Program-made: the position numbers and the translations under genes
The notes under the pieces: model-generated
What the model was told of the DNA's origin: nothing
Databases searched by the model: none
What the model saw: the letters and a program-made list of their open reading frames with translations, nothing else
DNA from: CAWDBV01 sp963800705
Lineage (GTDB): Bacteria; Actinomycetota; Thermoleophilia; Solirubrobacterales; 70-9
Length of the DNA: 64,000 nucleotides
Reading direction: 5' to 3'
Assembly (NCBI GenBank): GCA_963800705.1
Contig: CAWDBV010000008.1
Coordinates: forward strand, 1-64,000
Part shown: positions 62,355 through 64,000 of the stretch, piece after piece
Numbering within the stretch: the first letter of the stretch is position 1
How the letters are laid out: each line of letters begins with the position of its first letter

Positions 62355-63166
62355 TAGAGCTGCTCAGCCAACTGCGGGGCGACGCGGCGGTGAAGCGCGA
62401 TGCTCGCCACCACTGTGAAGACGAGGATCAGGGCCGGGAAGACGAGCTTCTCGGCACCACCGATCGCGCCGATCGCCGAGGGCGCGTTCGGATCGATCAG
62501 CGTGTGCCGCATCTGGGTCATGATCACCGCGAGCGGGTTCAGCATCAGGATGTCCCTGAGCCCTTGTGAGGGCACGTCCTGAATCGTGTAGATGATCGGC
62601 GTGCCCCAGAAGAGCAGCTGCAGGACGACCTCGGAGATCGGCCCCATGTCGCGGAACGGGACGTAGAGGTTCGCGAACAGCGACCCGACCGCCGTGCTGA
62701 AGATCAGCAACGCGCCGAGCAGGAACGGGAACTGGATCCAATCCTGCTGGATCTCAACCCCGCTGATCGCGAGGAAGAAGATCACCGCGACCATATTGAG
62801 GCAGAGGTTGAAGAACGAGCGCAGCGCGATCGAGAGCGGGATCGCCAGCGGCGGCACCGGCACCTTGCGGATCAGCGGCTCGTAGTTGACCATCGAGGTC
62901 ACCGACTGCCCGACCGTCTCCTGGAAGTAGTTGAACAACACCAGCGCGGTGATCAGATAGGGGGCGTAGAGCGGGGTCGCATCGCCGATCGTGAGGATCT
63001 CGGTGAAAGCGACGTAGATGACCCCGAACAGGAGCAGCGGTTTGGCGAGCGTCCAGAAGTAACCGAGCGCGTTGCCGTAATAGCGCAGCTTGAAGTCGGT
63101 GATCGCCATCGTCAGCGTCAGCTGCCAGAAGCGGCGCAGCTCCTCTCGCTGTTCGGTGCTGATCAC
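62354..63166 (-). CDS. wzm: ABC-2 type polysaccharide export permease
   Basis: GTG 63166, 270 residues. LTLTMAITDFKLRYYGNALG is the amphipathic N-terminal segment typical of Wzm/TagG, followed by six hydrophobic helices (YFWTLAKPLLLFGVIYVAFT; PYLITALVLFNYFQETVGQS; IPLSIALRSFFNLCLNMVAV; FPFLLGALLIFSTAVGSLFA; VVLQLLFWGTPIIYTI; FPALILVFTVVASIALHRRV). NLYVPFRDMGPISEV and LNPLAVIMTQMRHTLID are family blocks. Overlaps the ATPase stop (GTGA). Exports lipid-linked polysaccharide across the membrane. Confidence 0.92.
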   Translation of the reverse strand: MISTEQREELRRFWQLTLTMAITDFKLRYYGNALGYFWTLAKPLLLFGVIYVAFTEILTIGDATPLYAPYLITALVLFNYFQETVGQSVTSMVNYEPLIRKVPVPPLAIPLSIALRSFFNLCLNMVAVIFFLAISGVEIQQDWIQFPFLLGALLIFSTAVGSLFANLYVPFRDMGPISEVVLQLLFWGTPIIYTIQDVPSQGLRDILMLNPLAVIMTQMRHTLIDPNAPSAIGAIGGAEKLVFPALILVFTVVASIALHRRVAPQLAEQL

Positions 63167-64000
63167 TCGTCGTCCCCGGCCTCGCTGAGCGGCGGCGTTC
63201 CGGTCTCGAGGGTGATCTCGCGCGGCAGGTCGGCGGCGGCCCCGGTCCAGTACCTGCCGCTCACCTTGAAACTCTTGAAGTCGAGGCGTATGTCCGCCGG
63301 CCGGATCCCCTCGCGGTGCGAGACGCCCGGGCTGATCGTGTAGGTGCCGACGCCGAACGAGTTGGTGAGCTTGATCCGGAAGGTGACGCGCTCGCCCCGC
63401 TTGAAGTCGGGGGTCTCGAGCTCGTCCCAGAGCGTGTTGCAGGCAAAGGCGATCTCGCCGTTCTCGCGGTGAAGCTGGATCCCGAACACCGGCTCCTCGA
63501 TGTCCTTCTTGAACTCGACCGCGGCGGCGAGCACGATCTTGTCGTTTTGCCGAACGGTGTTCTTGCGCTTGCCGTCCGGCCCCTCGACCCAGGTGTCGAG
63601 AACCCGGGCAGCGCCGTCGCCGATCCGGCCCACCTCCGAGGACTTCGAGACCTCGGCGTGGAGCTCGTTTGTGGTCAACTCGCGGTAGCGCTCGCCGACG
63701 ATCTCGGTGTCCCCCTCCTCGACGATCTTGCCGTCCTCGAGCATGATCGCCCGGTCGCAGAAGCGGGTCACCAGGGCCATCGCGTGGGTTACGAGGATGA
63801 TCGTCTTGCCCTGCAGCTTCAGCTGCCGGAAGGCCTCGAAGCACTTCTCCTGGAAGCTGGCGTCGCCGACGGCGAGCACCTCATCGAGCAGCAGCACGTC
63901 GGCGTCGACGTGGATCGCGGTCGAGAACGCAAGCCGGACGAGCATCCCCGAGGAGTAGTTCTTCAACCGCAGCTCGGTGAACTCCTCGAGCCCGGCGAAC
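63163..64000 (-). CDS. wzt: ABC transporter ATP-binding protein for polysaccharide export (5' part cut by window edge)
   Basis: The N-terminus lies beyond the window; Walker A is not visible. Present: LRLKNYSSGMLVRLAFSTAI (ABC signature YSSGM), DADVLLLDEVLAVGDASFQE (Walker B and D loop) and TIILVTHAMALVTRFCDRAI (switch His). After about 120 residues the nucleotide domain ends and a C-terminal beta-sandwich begins (GRIGDGAARVLDTWVEGPDG; IQLHRENGEIAFACNT; ERVTFRIKLTNSFGVGTYTI), as in Wzt proteins that bind the end of the O-polysaccharide. Such tails usually recognise a terminal methyl or other cap, which fits the many methyltransferases nearby. Confidence 0.92.
   Translation of the reverse strand, partial: FAGLEEFTELRLKNYSSGMLVRLAFSTAIHVDADVLLLDEVLAVGDASFQEKCFEAFRQLKLQGKTIILVTHAMALVTRFCDRAIMLEDGKIVEEGDTEIVGERYRELTTNELHAEVSKSSEVGRIGDGAARVLDTWVEGPDGKRKNTVRQNDKIVLAAAVEFKKDIEEPVFGIQLHRENGEIAFACNTLWDELETPDFKRGERVTFRIKLTNSFGVGTYTISPGVSHREGIRPADIRLDFKSFKVSGRYWTGAAADLPREITLETGTPPLSEAGDDE

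Noticed and set aside
1..64000. CRISPR arrays, prophage or conjugative element
   Set aside because: No regularly spaced repeats, integrase, terminase, capsid or relaxase sequence was seen.

Overview
The window is high-GC, densely packed actinobacterial DNA. Strongly C/G-ending codons, frequent GTG/TTG starts, ATGA/GTGA stop-start overlaps, a DtxR regulator, acyl-CoA carboxylase subunits, dodecin and a translational-type SAM riboswitch all fit Actinomycetota. The gene set suggests a soil Thermoleophilia/Solirubrobacterales-type organism, which is an inference because no rRNA is present. No complete mobile element, CRISPR array or rRNA was seen.

Sequence quality and continuity are an issue. 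From position 1 to about 10.4 kb almost every gene is broken by single-base frameshifts, roughly one per 250 bp by eye. After about 10.42 kb the rate falls roughly tenfold. At that point a CorA-type gene on the plus strand and an NhaP-type antiporter gene on the minus strand are both cut off, tail to tail. This looks like a chimeric join between two contigs of different quality, or a real deletion. Everything left of 10.4 kb may not be the true neighbour of the rest.

Left block (1-10.4 kb): a truncated conserved protein; a fragmented gene with an N-terminus like contractile-injection-system payloads; a macrolide-type glycosyltransferase, RNase Z and a phosphodiesterase in one minus-strand run; tRNA-Arg(CCG); a zinc-ribbon protein; a CPA2 antiporter overlapping a DUF2254 membrane protein; and a SAM-I riboswitch that controls a threonine-synthase-like PLP enzyme plus a MoaD/ThiS-type sulfur carrier. 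This last unit is the most interesting in the window: a methionine-type riboswitch on an O-phosphohomoserine-using enzyme paired with a Gly-Gly sulfur carrier suggests homocysteine synthesis from a protein thiocarboxylate.

Central block (10.7-31.8 kb) is core metabolism: SDR enzymes, DtxR/MntR regulator, aminotransferase, SucC/SucD, biotin-carboxylase/BCCP, TauE exporter, a cysteine-free Rrf2 regulator, and a sulfate-assimilation run (sulfite reductase, APS reductase, ATP sulfurylase, then a fatty-acid desaturase, a methyltransferase and APS kinase). Rhodanese, dodecin, a probable carboxylase epsilon subunit and the carboxylase beta subunit follow. With the methylmalonyl-CoA mutase at 53.4-55.1 kb these give a propionyl-CoA/methylmalonyl-CoA route.

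Right block (31.8-64 kb) is a large cell-surface polysaccharide region: many GT2 glycosyltransferases, at least nine SAM methyltransferases (several with coiled-coil tails, one fused to a CmcI-like domain, one apparently a tandem double methyltransferase), three tandem paralogous polytopic membrane proteins resembling GT-C enzymes, a FAD oxidoreductase, an NAD epimerase, dTDP-4-dehydrorhamnose 3,5-epimerase, two large two-domain glycosyltransferases sharing a 684-bp identical repeat, and a Wzm/Wzt ABC exporter running off the right edge. Formate dehydrogenase, a VOC protein and the mutase are metabolic genes scattered inside it.
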